DNA of 64,000 nucleotides from Streptomyces sp. G-G2. Lineage in GTDB: Bacteria > Actinomycetota > Actinomycetes > Streptomycetales > Streptomycetaceae. The stretch spans positions 62,001 to 126,000 of the forward strand of contig NZ_JASISO010000007.1 of NCBI RefSeq assembly GCF_030063135.1. The letters are read 5' to 3'. Positions within the stretch are counted from its first letter, which is position 1. Each line of letters begins with the position of its first letter. The notes under the pieces were generated by a model. It had not been told where the DNA came from. It was given only the letters and a program-made list of their open reading frames with translations, and did not search any database. A program made the translations under genes and the position numbers. Below, one piece after another: positions 17,626-26,553 of the stretch.

Positions 17626-18302
17626 GCGGTCGTCGGCACGGTCCACCACGGCAGCTCCCGGTAGTAGGTCTGGGTGTCGGTCTTCTCCGAGCTCCACGGC
17701 GGCGCCGCCACCGAGGTGGTCGCCGAGCGCAGCTGGATCCGCAGGATCCGGTCCCCGTCCGCGGCCAGCCGGCCGACGGCGATCCGCTGGAGGTAGGCCT
17801 CGGAGAGCGCGCCCCGGTCGCCGCTCGGCTTGTTGTCGTCGTCGTGCGAGCCGGTGAAGAAGTCCCAGGCGCGGCGCAGCTCGTTCTGCTGGGTGTGGCT
17901 GGGCAGCGGGTTGTGACGTATCTCCGCGCCGTCCTCGGCGGACAGGTCGCGCCACGCGGTGGTGGTCAGCCGCCCGGCCGCGGTGCGGATCTCGGCCCGC
18001 GCCTCGACGGCGATGTTCTGCTGGAGCGGGTTGGGCGCGAAGAGCTTCCAGTTCTGTTCGAACTCGGGATAGATCCAGGAGTCCACCGCGCCCGTGTGCC
18101 GCTTGCTGACCGTGTTGGACGGCGCCACGTGCAGGAACACCATCGCCAGGTGCCAGCAGGCGGTGACCGCGACGGCGCCGAGCGCGAGGGCCGCGAGGGC
18201 CCGGTACGGGGTGGACAGCCCGGCGATTCCGGGGGCGCGGGGAGGGGGGCCGCAGGGCGGCGCTGCGGGGTTTTCCGCGGCTTCGTGCTCGTTCGAAACC
18301 AT
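17622..18302 (-). CDS. DUF5819 family membrane-anchored protein
   Basis: 226 residues from the ATG at 18302; an in-frame ATG at 18323 would add seven residues and neither has a strong ribosome site. A single N-terminal membrane helix (ALAALALGAVAVTACWHLAM) precedes an exported domain with EQNWKLFAPNPLQQNIAV, the DUF5819 hallmark. It is translationally coupled to the HTTM gene. The pair recurs in actinobacteria, which suggests that the exported domain works with the HTTM membrane protein; the function is unknown. Confidence 0.75.
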   Translation of the reverse strand: MVSNEHEAAENPAAPPCGPPPRAPGIAGLSTPYRALAALALGAVAVTACWHLAMVFLHVAPSNTVSKRHTGAVDSWIYPEFEQNWKLFAPNPLQQNIAVEARAEIRTAAGRLTTTAWRDLSAEDGAEIRHNPLPSHTQQNELRRAWDFFTGSHDDDNKPSGDRGALSEAYLQRIAVGRLAADGDRILRIQLRSATTSVAAPPWSSEKTDTQTYYRELPWWTVPTTA

Positions 18303-18374
18303 CCCGCCCCGATCATCGGCCATCCACAGAGGTTGACACCCTACGGGCCGCCGTCTCACCATTGAAGAGAATGA

Positions 18375-18388
18375 ACCGAACGATCGGT
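18375..18388. promoter_or_regulatory. Palindromic operator C, upstream of paaA
   Basis: ACCGAACGATCGGT, exact reverse complement of operator B, 37 bp upstream of the paaA start and so placed to block its promoter. Confidence 0.75.
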
Positions 18389-18425
18389 CGGTCGGGCGGC
18401 AGGGCGAGATCGGCAGGGGGCCGTG

Positions 18426-19421
18426 ATGGTGGCAGTGACCCCGGAAACGGGGCAGGACGTGGCCCGTACCGCAGGCCTGACGGCGCAGCTCGTGTCGTCC
18501 TTCGAGGCGGCCGTCGCGGCCGAGGAGCGGGTGGAACCCCGCGACTGGATGCCCGACGAGTACCGGGCCTCGCTGGTCCGCCAGATGGCCCAGCACGCCC
18601 ATTCGGAAATCATCGGCATGCAGCCCGAGGCGAACTGGATCACCCGCGCGCCCTCGCTGCGCCGCAAGGCCATCCTCATGGCCAAGGTGCAGGACGAGGC
18701 CGGACACGGCCTCTACCTCTACAGCGCCGCCGAGACCCTGGGCACCAGCCGCGAGGAGCTGCTCGACAAGCTCCACGCGGGCAAGCAGAAGTACTCGTCG
18801 ATCTTCAACTACCCCACCTTGACCTGGGCCGACGTCGGTGCGATCGGCTGGCTCGTGGACGGCGCGGCGATCACCAACCAGGTGCCGATCTGCCGCTGCT
18901 CGTACGGGCCGTACGCGCGCGCCATGGTCCGGATCTGCAAGGAGGAGTCCTTCCACCAGCGCCAGGGCTACGAGCTGCTGCTCGCCCTCTCGCAGGGCAC
19001 CGAGGCCCAGCACGCCATGGCGCAGGACGCGGTCGACCGCTGGTGGTGGCCCTCCCTGATGATGTTCGGCCCGCCCGACGACGAATCGGCGCACTCCGCG
19101 CAGTCGATGGCCTGGCGGATCAAGCGGCACACCAATGACGAGCTGCGCCAGCGGTTCGTGGACATCGCCGTGCCGCAGGCCGAGTCGCTGGGCCTGACCC
19201 TGCCCGACCCGGACCTGAAGTGGAACGAGGAGCGCGGCCACCACGACTTCGGCGCCATCGACTGGGCCGAGTTCTGGAACGTGCTCAAGGGCAACGGGCC
19301 CTGCAACGAACAGCGCATAAGCCAGCGGCGCCGGGCGCACGAGGACGGCGCCTGGGTCCGCGAAGCGGCCGTGGCGCACGCGCTGAAGCACAGCGCGAAG
19401 AACGAGGAGGCACGGGTATGA
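18426..19421 (+). CDS. paaA: 1,2-phenylacetyl-CoA epoxidase subunit A
   Basis: 331 residues. The di-iron ligand helices of the catalytic subunit are visible: [18 protein letters not shown] and [16 protein letters not shown]. With PaaB, C, D and E it epoxidises the ring of phenylacetyl-CoA using oxygen and NADPH. The start is ATG 18426, three bases after a GTG at 18423; GGCAGGGGG lies upstream. First gene of the five-gene paaABCDE operon, under operator C. Confidence 0.95.
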   Translation: MVAVTPETGQDVARTAGLTAQLVSSFEAAVAAEERVEPRDWMPDEYRASLVRQMAQHAHSEIIGMQPEANWITRAPSLRRKAILMAKVQDEAGHGLYLYSAAETLGTSREELLDKLHAGKQKYSSIFNYPTLTWADVGAIGWLVDGAAITNQVPICRCSYGPYARAMVRICKEESFHQRQGYELLLALSQGTEAQHAMAQDAVDRWWWPSLMMFGPPDDESAHSAQSMAWRIKRHTNDELRQRFVDIAVPQAESLGLTLPDPDLKWNEERGHHDFGAIDWAEFWNVLKGNGPCNEQRISQRRRAHEDGAWVREAAVAHALKHSAKNEEARV

Positions 19422-19714
19422 CCACCGGTTCGAGGCAGGACTGGCCGCTGTGGGAGGTCTTCGTGCGCTCGCGCCGCGGCCTCTCGCACACGCACGCGGG
19501 GAGCCTGCACGCCCCCGACGCGGAGATGGCGCTGCGCAATGCCCGCGACCTCTACACCCGGCGGGGCGAGGGCATCTCGATCTGGGTGGTCCCGTCGGCC
19601 GCGGTCACCGCGTCCTCGCCGGACGAGCGGGATCCGTTCTTCGCCGCCGCCGCGGACAAGCCCTACCGCCACCCCACCTTCTACGAGATCCCCGAGGGGG
19701 TGCGACACCTGTGA
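19418..19714 (+). CDS. paaB: 1,2-phenylacetyl-CoA epoxidase subunit B
   Basis: 98 residues, the usual size. The opening [20 protein letters not shown] and the following [13 protein letters not shown] helix ([19 protein letters not shown]) mark PaaB, a small bridging subunit of the epoxygenase. Four-base overlaps with paaA and paaC. Confidence 0.93.
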   Translation: MTTGSRQDWPLWEVFVRSRRGLSHTHAGSLHAPDAEMALRNARDLYTRRGEGISIWVVPSAAVTASSPDERDPFFAAAADKPYRHPTFYEIPEGVRHL

Positions 19715-20490
19715 CCACCGACGCCACAGCCCCGGCGGACACCACCAGCGCTCCGATGCCCGGCACGCCGGTCACCGGCCCGGTGCGCGCGGCCGCTCTC
19801 GCCCTCGGCGACGACGCCCTGTTCCTCTCCCACCGCCTCGGCGAATGGGCCGGACACGCGCCCGTCCTGGAGGAGGAGGTCGCCCTCGCGAACATCGCGC
19901 TCGACCTGCTCGGCCAGGCCCGGGTGCTGCTGTCGATGGCCGGGGACGAGGACGAGCTGGCCTACCTGCGGGAGGAGCGCGCCTTCCGCAACGTCCAGCT
20001 GGCCGAACAGCCCAACGGGGACTTCGCCCACACGATCGTCCGCCAGCTCTTCTTCTCCCTCCACCAGCAGCTGCTCTTCACCGAACTGGCCGCCGGGGAC
20101 GGACCCTTCGCGCCGCTCGCGGCCAAGGCCGTCAAGGAGACCGCCTACCACCTCGACCACGCCGAGCAGTGGACGCTGCGGCTCGGCGACGGCACCGAGG
20201 AGAGCACCCTCAGGACGCGGGCCGCGCTGGACGCCCTGTGGAAGTTCACCGGCGAACTGTTCGAGCCGGTGCCCGGCCTCGAAGAGGTCGACTGGACCGC
20301 CCTGGAAGACCGTTGGCTGACCGCGCTGGGCGACGTCCTGGACCGGGCGGGCCTCGCGCTGCCCGAGGGGCCGCGCACCGGGGCCTGGGCCGCCGGAGCC
20401 GGACGCCAGGGCCTGCACACCGAGCCGTTCGGGCGGATGCTCGCCGAGATGCAGCACCTGCACCGCAGCCATCCGGGGGCCTCGTGGTGA
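19711..20490 (+). CDS. paaC: 1,2-phenylacetyl-CoA epoxidase subunit C
   Basis: 259 residues. Ferritin-like fold without a full di-iron site, as in PaaC, which holds PaaA in place: SHRLGEWAGHAPVLEEEVAL, ANIALDLLGQARVLL and KETAYHLDHAEQWTLRLGDG are conserved. A 25-residue Ala/Thr/Pro-rich N-terminus is specific to this group. GTG start overlaps the paaB stop by four bases. Confidence 0.93.
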   Translation: MTTDATAPADTTSAPMPGTPVTGPVRAAALALGDDALFLSHRLGEWAGHAPVLEEEVALANIALDLLGQARVLLSMAGDEDELAYLREERAFRNVQLAEQPNGDFAHTIVRQLFFSLHQQLLFTELAAGDGPFAPLAAKAVKETAYHLDHAEQWTLRLGDGTEESTLRTRAALDALWKFTGELFEPVPGLEEVDWTALEDRWLTALGDVLDRAGLALPEGPRTGAWAAGAGRQGLHTEPFGRMLAEMQHLHRSHPGASW

Positions 20491-20978
20491 CCATGACCCG
20501 GCTGGAGGAGGAACTGGCGGCCCTCGCGGGCTCCGTCCCCGACCCCGAACTGCCCGTGCTCACTCTGGCCGAGCTGGGCGTGATGCGCGGGGTCAGGATG
20601 GACGAGGACGGCCGCGCCGAGGTCACCCTGACCCCCACGTACACCGGGTGCCCGGCCATCGAGGCCATGTCGGCCGACATCGAGCGGGTGCTCCACGACC
20701 ACGGCATCTCCGAGGTCAGCGTGCGGACCGTACTCGCTCCCGCCTGGTCCACCGACGACATCAGCGCCGAAGGCCGCCGCAAACTGGCCGAGTTCGGGAT
20801 CGCCCCGCCCCGGCCGCACGCGGCGGGCGGACCGGTGCCGCTCGCACTGTCCGTGCGCTGCCCGCAGTGCGGGTCCACCGACACCGAACTGCTCAGCCGT
20901 TTCTCCTCCACCGCGTGCAAGGCCCTGCGCCGCTGTATCTCGTGCCGCGAGCCGTTCGACCACTTCAAGGAGCTGTAG
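20487..20978 (+). CDS. paaD: Phenylacetate epoxidase maturation protein PaaD
   Basis: 163 residues. An N-terminal DUF59/MIP18 domain (TPTYTGCPAIEAM) is followed by a C-terminal cysteine pair region (CPQCGSTDTELLSRF then CISCREPFDHFK) that can bind a metal. PaaD is thought to help assemble metal centres of the complex. I use GTG 20487, which overlaps the paaC stop by four bases; ATG 20493 is possible. Confidence 0.92.
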   Translation: MTMTRLEEELAALAGSVPDPELPVLTLAELGVMRGVRMDEDGRAEVTLTPTYTGCPAIEAMSADIERVLHDHGISEVSVRTVLAPAWSTDDISAEGRRKLAEFGIAPPRPHAAGGPVPLALSVRCPQCGSTDTELLSRFSSTACKALRRCISCREPFDHFKEL

Positions 20979-22115
20979 ATGACCGCGGCCCGGCACGGCG
21001 CGTTCCACCCCCTGACGGTGACGGAGGTCGAGAGGCTCACCGACGACTCGGTCGCGCTCACCCTGCGGGTGCCGCCGGAGCTGCGCGAGGAGTACCGGCA
21101 CGCCCCCGGCCAGCACCTCACGCTGCGCCGCGGCTCCGCCACCGGCACCGAGGTCCGGCGCACGTATTCGATCTGCTCCCCCGCCCCTGCCTCCGACGGC
21201 CCCGGGCCCGAATGGCTGCGGGTCGGGGTACGGCTGGTCGAGGGCGGCGAGTTCTCCACCTTCGCGCACAAGGAGATCGCCGCCGGTGACGTGCTGGAGG
21301 TGATGGTCCCGGCCGGCCGGTTCGTGCTCGACCCCGCCGCCGCCCCGGACGCCGCGCACTACGCGGCCGTCGTCGGCGGCAGCGGGATCACCCCGGTGCT
21401 GTCGATCGCCGCGACCCTGCTCGCCGCGCGCCCCGATGCCCGGTTCTGCCTGGTGCGCAGCGACCGTACGGCGGCCTCGACGATGTTCCTGGAGGAGGTC
21501 GCCGACCTCAAGGACCGCTATCCCGAGCGGTTCCAGCTGGTCACCGTCCTGTCCCGGGAGGAGCAGGAGGCCGGGCTGCCGTCCGGCCGGCTCGACGAGG
21601 AACGGCTGACGGCGCTGCTCCCCGCGCTGCTGCCGGTCGCCGAGGTGGCGGGCTGGTTCCTGTGCGGGCCCTACGGGCTGGTGCAGGGCGCCGGACGGGC
21701 GCTGCGCGCGCTGGAGGTCCCGCGGACCCGGACCCACGAGGAGGTCTTCCACGTCGAGGACGCCGCGACCGCGCCGTCCGCCACCGCTGCCGCCACGGCT
21801 TCCGCCACCGCTTCCGCCGCTCGGGCCGGGTCCGGACCGAGCAGCCGGGTCACCGCCCGGCTCGACGGCCGCTCCGGCACCTGGCCGGTGCGGGACGGGG
21901 AGTCCCTGCTGGACGCGGTGCTCCGCAACCGCGCGGACGCGCCGTACGCCTGCAAGGGCGGGGTGTGCGGCACCTGCCGCGCGTTCCTGGTCACCGGCGA
22001 GGTCCGGATGGACCGGAACTTCGCGCTGGAGGAAGAGGAGACCGACGCCGGATTCGTGCTGGCCTGCCAGTCCCACCCGGTGACGGACGAAGTGGAGATC
22101 GACTTCGACCGCTGA
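20979..22115 (+). CDS. paaE: Phenylacetate epoxidase reductase subunit PaaE
   Basis: 378 residues. An FAD-binding ferredoxin reductase domain (VRRTYSICSPAP, VGGSGITPVLSIAATL) is followed, after an Ala/Ser/Thr linker near residues 260-285, by a plant-type 2Fe-2S domain with CKGGVCGTCRAFL and a distal ACQSHP cysteine. It passes electrons from NADPH to the di-iron site of PaaA. The ATG directly follows the paaD stop, with AAGGAG upstream. Last gene of the operon. Confidence 0.94.
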   Translation: MTAARHGAFHPLTVTEVERLTDDSVALTLRVPPELREEYRHAPGQHLTLRRGSATGTEVRRTYSICSPAPASDGPGPEWLRVGVRLVEGGEFSTFAHKEIAAGDVLEVMVPAGRFVLDPAAAPDAAHYAAVVGGSGITPVLSIAATLLAARPDARFCLVRSDRTAASTMFLEEVADLKDRYPERFQLVTVLSREEQEAGLPSGRLDEERLTALLPALLPVAEVAGWFLCGPYGLVQGAGRALRALEVPRTRTHEEVFHVEDAATAPSATAAATASATASAARAGSGPSSRVTARLDGRSGTWPVRDGESLLDAVLRNRADAPYACKGGVCGTCRAFLVTGEVRMDRNFALEEEETDAGFVLACQSHPVTDEVEIDFDR

Positions 22116-22245
22116 CCCGGCGGGCCTGTGGCCTCCACGGGCCGCGCTCCTCCGGGCCGTGCTTGTGCGGGCGGTGCCTCTCCCGCCTGTGCCTGTCCCG
22201 TCCGTGCCTCTCCGGTCTGTCCCTCTCCGGTCTGTGCATTTACAG

Positions 22246-22273
22246 GAACGTGTTCTATCTTGACGCACCGTCA
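22246..22273. promoter_or_regulatory. Two palindromes upstream of the acyl-CoA dehydrogenase gene
   Basis: GAACGTGTTC (22246-22255) and TGACGCACCGTCA (22261-22273) lie side by side 38-65 bp before the GTG start. Both look like sites for dimeric repressors. The first resembles the AAC-NN-GTT core bound by KstR-type regulators, but one flanking base is off. Confidence 0.5.
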
Positions 22274-22310
22274 GACAGATACACATCCGGTGCACGCGGG
22301 AGGACAGGCA

Positions 22311-23456
22311 GTGGACTTCACCTTCACCGAGGAGCAGCAGGCCGCGGTCGAGGCGGCGAAGGCCGTCTTCGCGGACGTCGCCCCCGACAGCGTGCGAAGC
22401 CCCGCGCTCACGCCGGGGGCCGTGGCCGAGGAGTTCGACCGCCCGCTCTGGGCCAAGCTGGCCGCCTCCGACCTGACCGGCCTGGTCCTGGACCCGGCGC
22501 ACGGCGGAGCGGGCCTCGACACCATCGCCCTGTGCCTCGTCCTGCGCGAGGCGGCCAGGGTGCTGGCCCGGGTCCCGCTGCTGGAGCACTGCGCCACCGC
22601 CATGGCCGTCCAGGCCTACGGCGGCCCGGCACTGGCCGCCCTGCTGCCCGCCGCCGCCCGGGGCGAGACCGTGCTGACCGTCGCCGCCCACGGCCGCTCG
22701 GGCCACGACCCGGCCGAACTGTCCGTCACGGCCCGGCTGGACGGCGACAGCGCCACCTGGACCCTGGACGGCGTACAGACGGCGGTGCCGTGGGCGCACA
22801 GCGCCGACTGGATCGCCGTCCCCGCGCACACCGGCGAAGGGGACGCGGTCCTCGCGCTGGTCCCGCCCACGGCGGACGGCCTCGCCCTCGGCGACCAGTT
22901 CTCCACCAGCGGGGAGAAGATGGCGGAGCTGACCCTGGACGGCGTACGGGTCCCCGCCGGCCACTTGATCGACGCGCCCGGCGCCTGGGAGCGGCTGCGC
23001 CAACTACTGGCGACCGGCACCTGCGCCCTGGCCCTCGGGCTCGGCGAGAGCGTCCTGACCATGACCAGCCAGTACACGAGCAAGCGCGAGCAGTTCGGCT
23101 TCCCCGTCGCCACCTTCCAGGCGGTCGCGGTCCAGGCCGCCGACCGCTACATCGACCTGCGCGCCATGGAGGTCACCCTCTGGCAGGCAGCCTGGCGGCT
23201 GGACCGGGCGGCCGACGGCGCGGGCGGCCCGCTGCCCGTCTCCGGGGACGTGGCGGTGGCCAAGATCTGGGCCTCCGAAGGAGTACGCCGGGTGGTGCAG
23301 ACCGCCCAGCACCTGCACGGCGGCTTCGGCGCCGACACCGACTACCCGCTGCACCGCTACCACGCCTGGGCCAAGCAGCTGGAGCTCCAGCTCGGCCCGG
23401 CCGCGGCCCACGAGGAGTTCCTGGGCGACCTGCTGGCCGCCCACCCCCTCGCCTGA
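22311..23456 (+). CDS. Acyl-CoA dehydrogenase
   Basis: 381 residues of the FAD-dependent acyl-CoA dehydrogenase family: N-terminal helical domain from DFTFTEEQQAAVEAAKAVFA, middle beta domain, and C-terminal domain with TSQYTSKREQFGFPVATFQA and HLHGGFGADTDYPLHRYHAW. This subgroup often forms heteromers in steroid or branched-acid catabolism, but no partner gene is adjacent. GTG 22311 follows GGGAGGA. It is separated from paaE by 195 bp with its own palindromes, so it is probably regulated independently of the phenylacetate genes. Confidence 0.87.
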   Translation: MDFTFTEEQQAAVEAAKAVFADVAPDSVRSPALTPGAVAEEFDRPLWAKLAASDLTGLVLDPAHGGAGLDTIALCLVLREAARVLARVPLLEHCATAMAVQAYGGPALAALLPAAARGETVLTVAAHGRSGHDPAELSVTARLDGDSATWTLDGVQTAVPWAHSADWIAVPAHTGEGDAVLALVPPTADGLALGDQFSTSGEKMAELTLDGVRVPAGHLIDAPGAWERLRQLLATGTCALALGLGESVLTMTSQYTSKREQFGFPVATFQAVAVQAADRYIDLRAMEVTLWQAAWRLDRAADGAGGPLPVSGDVAVAKIWASEGVRRVVQTAQHLHGGFGADTDYPLHRYHAWAKQLELQLGPAAAHEEFLGDLLAAHPLA

Positions 23457-23549
23457 CCGCGGAGCCGCGAACAGGTCTCGACACGATCCGCGAGAAACGG
23501 GCGCCGCGGGCCAGGAAAGATCCGGAAGGGACGGCCTCGTGCCGCGGCA

Positions 23550-23903
23550 CTAGAGCACGAAGGCCGGGTTCCCGTTGTCCGTCACCATCGGGCGCCCGGC
23601 GGCGTCCCAGGCCTGCATCCCGCCGTCGATGTTGACGGCGTCGACCTCCTGCCGCACCAGGTACTGGGTGACCTGCGCGGAGCGCCCGCCGACCCGGCAC
23701 ATCACGTGCACGCGCGGGGCGCCCTCGATCGAGTCCATCGCCTCGGTCAGCTCGCCGAAGCGCGCCACGAAGTCGCTCATCGGGATGTGCAGCGCACCCT
23801 CGACATGACCGGCCGCCCATTCGTCGTCCTCACGGACGTCGAGGACAAAGCCTTCGGAGGGCACCGCGGTGGCGTCCACCGAGGGAAGCGGTCCGAAGTT
23901 CAT
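23550..23903 (-). CDS. Rhodanese-like domain protein
   Basis: 117 residues, a single rhodanese domain. The active-site cysteine is in HVMCRVGGRS, and VLDVREDDEWAAGHVEGALH is the conserved entry. It probably carries a persulfide or acts in sulfur transfer. GAGAAGG precedes the ATG. Stand-alone gene. Confidence 0.88.
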   Translation of the reverse strand: MNFGPLPSVDATAVPSEGFVLDVREDDEWAAGHVEGALHIPMSDFVARFGELTEAMDSIEGAPRVHVMCRVGGRSAQVTQYLVRQEVDAVNIDGGMQAWDAAGRPMVTDNGNPAFVL

Positions 23904-23954
23904 AGCTGTCGCCTTCTCTCGTAACAGGGGTGCTCAGAACCTATCCGAACTCCC

Positions 23955-23998
23955 CGACTCCCCGGCTCCCCGGCCACTCGACTCCCCGGCTCCCCGGC
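23955..23998. repeat. 20-bp direct repeat
   Basis: CGACTCCCCGGCTCCCCGGC occurs at 23955-23974 and again at 23979-23998, in the gap before the rhodanese gene and touching the stop of the J-domain gene. Confidence 0.7.
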
Positions 23999-24813
23999 TA
24001 CTCGGCGAGCGCGGCCAGTTCCGCCTCGCGCTCGGAGACCTGGGCGAGCAGCTGGTCGGCGATCTCGTCGAGCAGCCGGTCCGGGTCCTCCGGCGCCATC
24101 CGCAGCATCGACCCGATCGCGCTGTCCTCCAGCTCCCGGGCCACCACGGCCAGCAGCTCCTTGCGCCGCGAGAGCCACTCCAGGCGGGCGTACAGCTCCT
24201 CGCTCTCCGACGGCCGGGCCTCCTGCGGCGCGGGGCCCGCCGCCCACTCCTCGGCCAGCTCGCGCAGCAGCGGCTCGTCGCCCCGCCCGTACGCGGCGTT
24301 CACCCGGGAGATGAACTCGTCCCGCCGGGTCCGCTCCTTGTCGTCCTGCGCGAGGTCGGGGTGCGCCTGGCGGACCAGCTCGCGGTACAGGCGGCGGACC
24401 TCCTCGGACGGGCGGACCCGCTCCGGCGGCCGCACGGGCTGGTCGGTGAGCATCGCCGCGGCGTCGTCGGACATGCCGTCCGAGTCCAGCCAGTCGTGGA
24501 ACAGCTCGTCCACCCCGGGCATCGGCATGACGAGCGCCCGCGCGTCGCGCGCCTTGCGCAGGTCCTCCGGGTCCCCCGTCCGGGCCGCCGTGGCCTCCGC
24601 GATCAGCGCGTCGAGTTCATCGAGCCGCGAATACATCGGGCCGAGCTTCTGGTGGTGCAGCCGGGAGAAGTTCTCGACCTCCACCCGGAAGGTCTCCACC
24701 GCGATCTCGAACTCGATCAGCGCCTGCTCGGCGGCCCGCACGGCCCGCTCCAGCCGCGCCTCGGGTCGGTCGTCCTGGGGGGCCGAGGGGTCTTTGGCAG
24801 TCTGCTCGTTCAC
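23998..24813 (-). CDS. J-domain-like protein
   Basis: 271 residues, charged and mostly helical. A DnaJ-like segment is present in the middle, RLYRELVRQAHPDLAQDD, with the HPD tripeptide that stimulates DnaK-type chaperones; helices predicted from sequence flank it and a coiled-coil-prone start (AERAL, EIAVETFRVEVENF) precedes it. It lacks the Gly/Phe and zinc regions of DnaJ, so it may be a specialised co-chaperone or only structurally related. Start is GTG 24813. Confidence 0.7.
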   Translation of the reverse strand: MNEQTAKDPSAPQDDRPEARLERAVRAAEQALIEFEIAVETFRVEVENFSRLHHQKLGPMYSRLDELDALIAEATAARTGDPEDLRKARDARALVMPMPGVDELFHDWLDSDGMSDDAAAMLTDQPVRPPERVRPSEEVRRLYRELVRQAHPDLAQDDKERTRRDEFISRVNAAYGRGDEPLLRELAEEWAAGPAPQEARPSESEELYARLEWLSRRKELLAVVARELEDSAIGSMLRMAPEDPDRLLDEIADQLLAQVSEREAELAALAE

Positions 24814-24844
24814 CCGGCCACCCTACGGCCCGGCCGAAGACCGT

Positions 24845-24858
24845 GTTTCACGTGAAAC
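24845..24858. other. parS site 3 (ParB-binding)
   Basis: Perfect 16-bp form TGTTTCACGTGAAACA (24844-24859) between the J-domain and DUF2252 genes. Confidence 0.95.
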
Positions 24859-24882
24859 ATCCCGCTCCCCCGCCCCCTGGTC

Positions 24883-26466
24883 TCAGACGCCCGACTCGGC
24901 CGGAACCCGCCCGGACCGCACCGCCGCCACCAGATGCGCGTGATCGGCCTCGCTGCGGTCGGCGTAGGCCACGGCGAACGTGGCGATCGCCTCGTCCAGC
25001 TCGTCGTTCTTCCCGCAGTAGCCGGCCAGCACCCGCGGATCGGCGCTGTGCGCGTGCGCCCGCGCCAGCAGCGCGCCGGTCATCCGCCCGTAGTCGTCGA
25101 TCTGGTCCACGGCGAGCGCGGCCGGGTCCACACTGCCCTTGCGGTTACGGAACTGCCGCACCTGGAACGGCCTGCCCTCGACCGTGGTCCAGCCGAGCAG
25201 AATGTCCGAAACGACCTGCATGCGCTTCTGCCCGGCCACCACCCGGCGGCCCTCGTGCTCCTCGGGCGGGGCGGCGAAGCCCAGCGCGGGCAGGTGCGGC
25301 AGCAGCGCCGAGGGCCGCGCCTCCTTTACCTGGAGCACCAGCGGCTCGCCCCGGTGGTCCAGCAGCAGCACCACGTACGACCGCGTGCCCACGCTGCCGG
25401 TGCCCACCACCCGGAAGGCCACATCATGGATCGCGTACCGGGCCAGCAGTGGCAGCCGGTCCCCCTGGAGGGTTTCCAGGTACGGGCCCAGCGAGGCCGC
25501 CACGGCCGCCGCCTCCCCGTCCCCGACCCGGCGGAGCACCGGCAGCGCGTCCACGAAGCGGCGGCTGCCGTCGGGCGCCGCCTCCGTCGACTTGGCGGCG
25601 AAGCGCGCGCTGGTGTTGTTGCGGGCCTTCTCCGACACCCGCTCCAGGGTGCCCAGCAGATCCCGGGCGTCGGTGTGCGAGACCAGCTCCTCGTCCGCGA
25701 TGGCGTTCCAGGCGTCCAGCGCGGGCAGCTTGGCCAGCAGCCGCATGGTGCGCCGGTAGGCGCCGACCGTGTCCAGCGCGGCCGCGCGGCAGGTGTCCTC
25801 GTCGGCGCCCGCCACCCGCCCGGCCAGCACCAGCGAGGTCGCCAGCCGCTTGAGGTCCCACTCCCAGGGCCCGAAGACCGTCTCGTCGAAGTCGTTGAGG
25901 TCGATGACCAGCCGCCCGCGCGCGTCCCCGTACAGACCGAAGTTGGCCGCGTGGGCGTCCCCGCAGATCTGCGCGCCCACCCCGGTCACCGGGGTCGCGG
26001 ACAGGTCGTGGGCCATCAGCCCGGCGGCCCCGCGCAGGAACGCGAACGGGTTGGCAGCCATCCGGCCCACCCGGATCGGCGTCAGCTCCGCCACCCGACC
26101 GACGTTGGACTCCTCCACCGCGCGCACCGCGTCCGGCCGCCCGGCCGCCGCCTCGAAGTGGGCGTGCGCGGCGCGCGGCACCCGCTCCCGCAGCGCCTTG
26201 CCCTCGCCCCTGGGCGAGCCCTTCCCCGGCCCTGCCGCCCGCTGGACGAATCCGGCGACCTCGGGTATCCGGCCGCCCGCGGCCCCGGCCTTCACCGCGG
26301 TCCGCTCCCCGGCCCCGGCCGCCGGCCCCGCCTTCGCTCCAGCCTGCGCCTTCGCTCCAGCCTGCGCCTTCGCTCCAGCCCGCGTCGTCGCTCCAGCCCG
26401 CGTCGTCGCTCCAGCCCGCGTCGTCGTCCCGGCCTTCGCCGCACCCCGCACCGGTACCGCCGCCAT
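24883..26466 (-). CDS. DUF2252 domain protein with repetitive N-terminus
   Basis: 527 residues. The DUF2252 region covers most of the protein, with a kinase-like pocket feel: ICGDAHAANFGLYGDARG then LVIDLNDFDETVFGPWEWD, reminiscent of the HxD and DFD of aminoglycoside-kinase folds; the true activity is unknown. The first 55 residues are tandem TTRAGA and AKAQAG repeats encoded by 15- and 18-base units. The gene stands alone next to a parS site. Confidence 0.8.
   Translation of the reverse strand: MAAVPVRGAAKAGTTTRAGATTRAGATTRAGAKAQAGAKAQAGAKAGPAAGAGERTAVKAGAAGGRIPEVAGFVQRAAGPGKGSPRGEGKALRERVPRAAHAHFEAAAGRPDAVRAVEESNVGRVAELTPIRVGRMAANPFAFLRGAAGLMAHDLSATPVTGVGAQICGDAHAANFGLYGDARGRLVIDLNDFDETVFGPWEWDLKRLATSLVLAGRVAGADEDTCRAAALDTVGAYRRTMRLLAKLPALDAWNAIADEELVSHTDARDLLGTLERVSEKARNNTSARFAAKSTEAAPDGSRRFVDALPVLRRVGDGEAAAVAASLGPYLETLQGDRLPLLARYAIHDVAFRVVGTGSVGTRSYVVLLLDHRGEPLVLQVKEARPSALLPHLPALGFAAPPEEHEGRRVVAGQKRMQVVSDILLGWTTVEGRPFQVRQFRNRKGSVDPAALAVDQIDDYGRMTGALLARAHAHSADPRVLAGYCGKNDELDEAIATFAVAYADRSEADHAHLVAAVRSGRVPAESGV
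26334..26424. repeat. Coding tandem repeats in the DUF2252 gene
   Basis: CTCCAGCCTGCGCCTTCG-type units followed by CTCCAGCCCGCGTCGTCG units are repeated head to tail and encode the Ala/Gly/Thr/Lys repeats near the protein's N-terminus. They are 18-base in-frame repeats and so prone to copy-number change without loss of frame. Confidence 0.8.
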
Positions 26467-26553
26467 GTGTGCCGCCCCCGCTAGATCACTTGCACGTCTG
26501 CGGACGACCGTACCGATCCGGACAGATCCGGGGAAGGGCGGCCAAGGGGTACG

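Noticed and set aside
20145..23003. Very long minus-strand open frame opposite paaC to the acyl-CoA dehydrogenase
   Set aside because: Low-complexity translation, no recognisable motif, and all five plus-strand genes beneath it are well supported.
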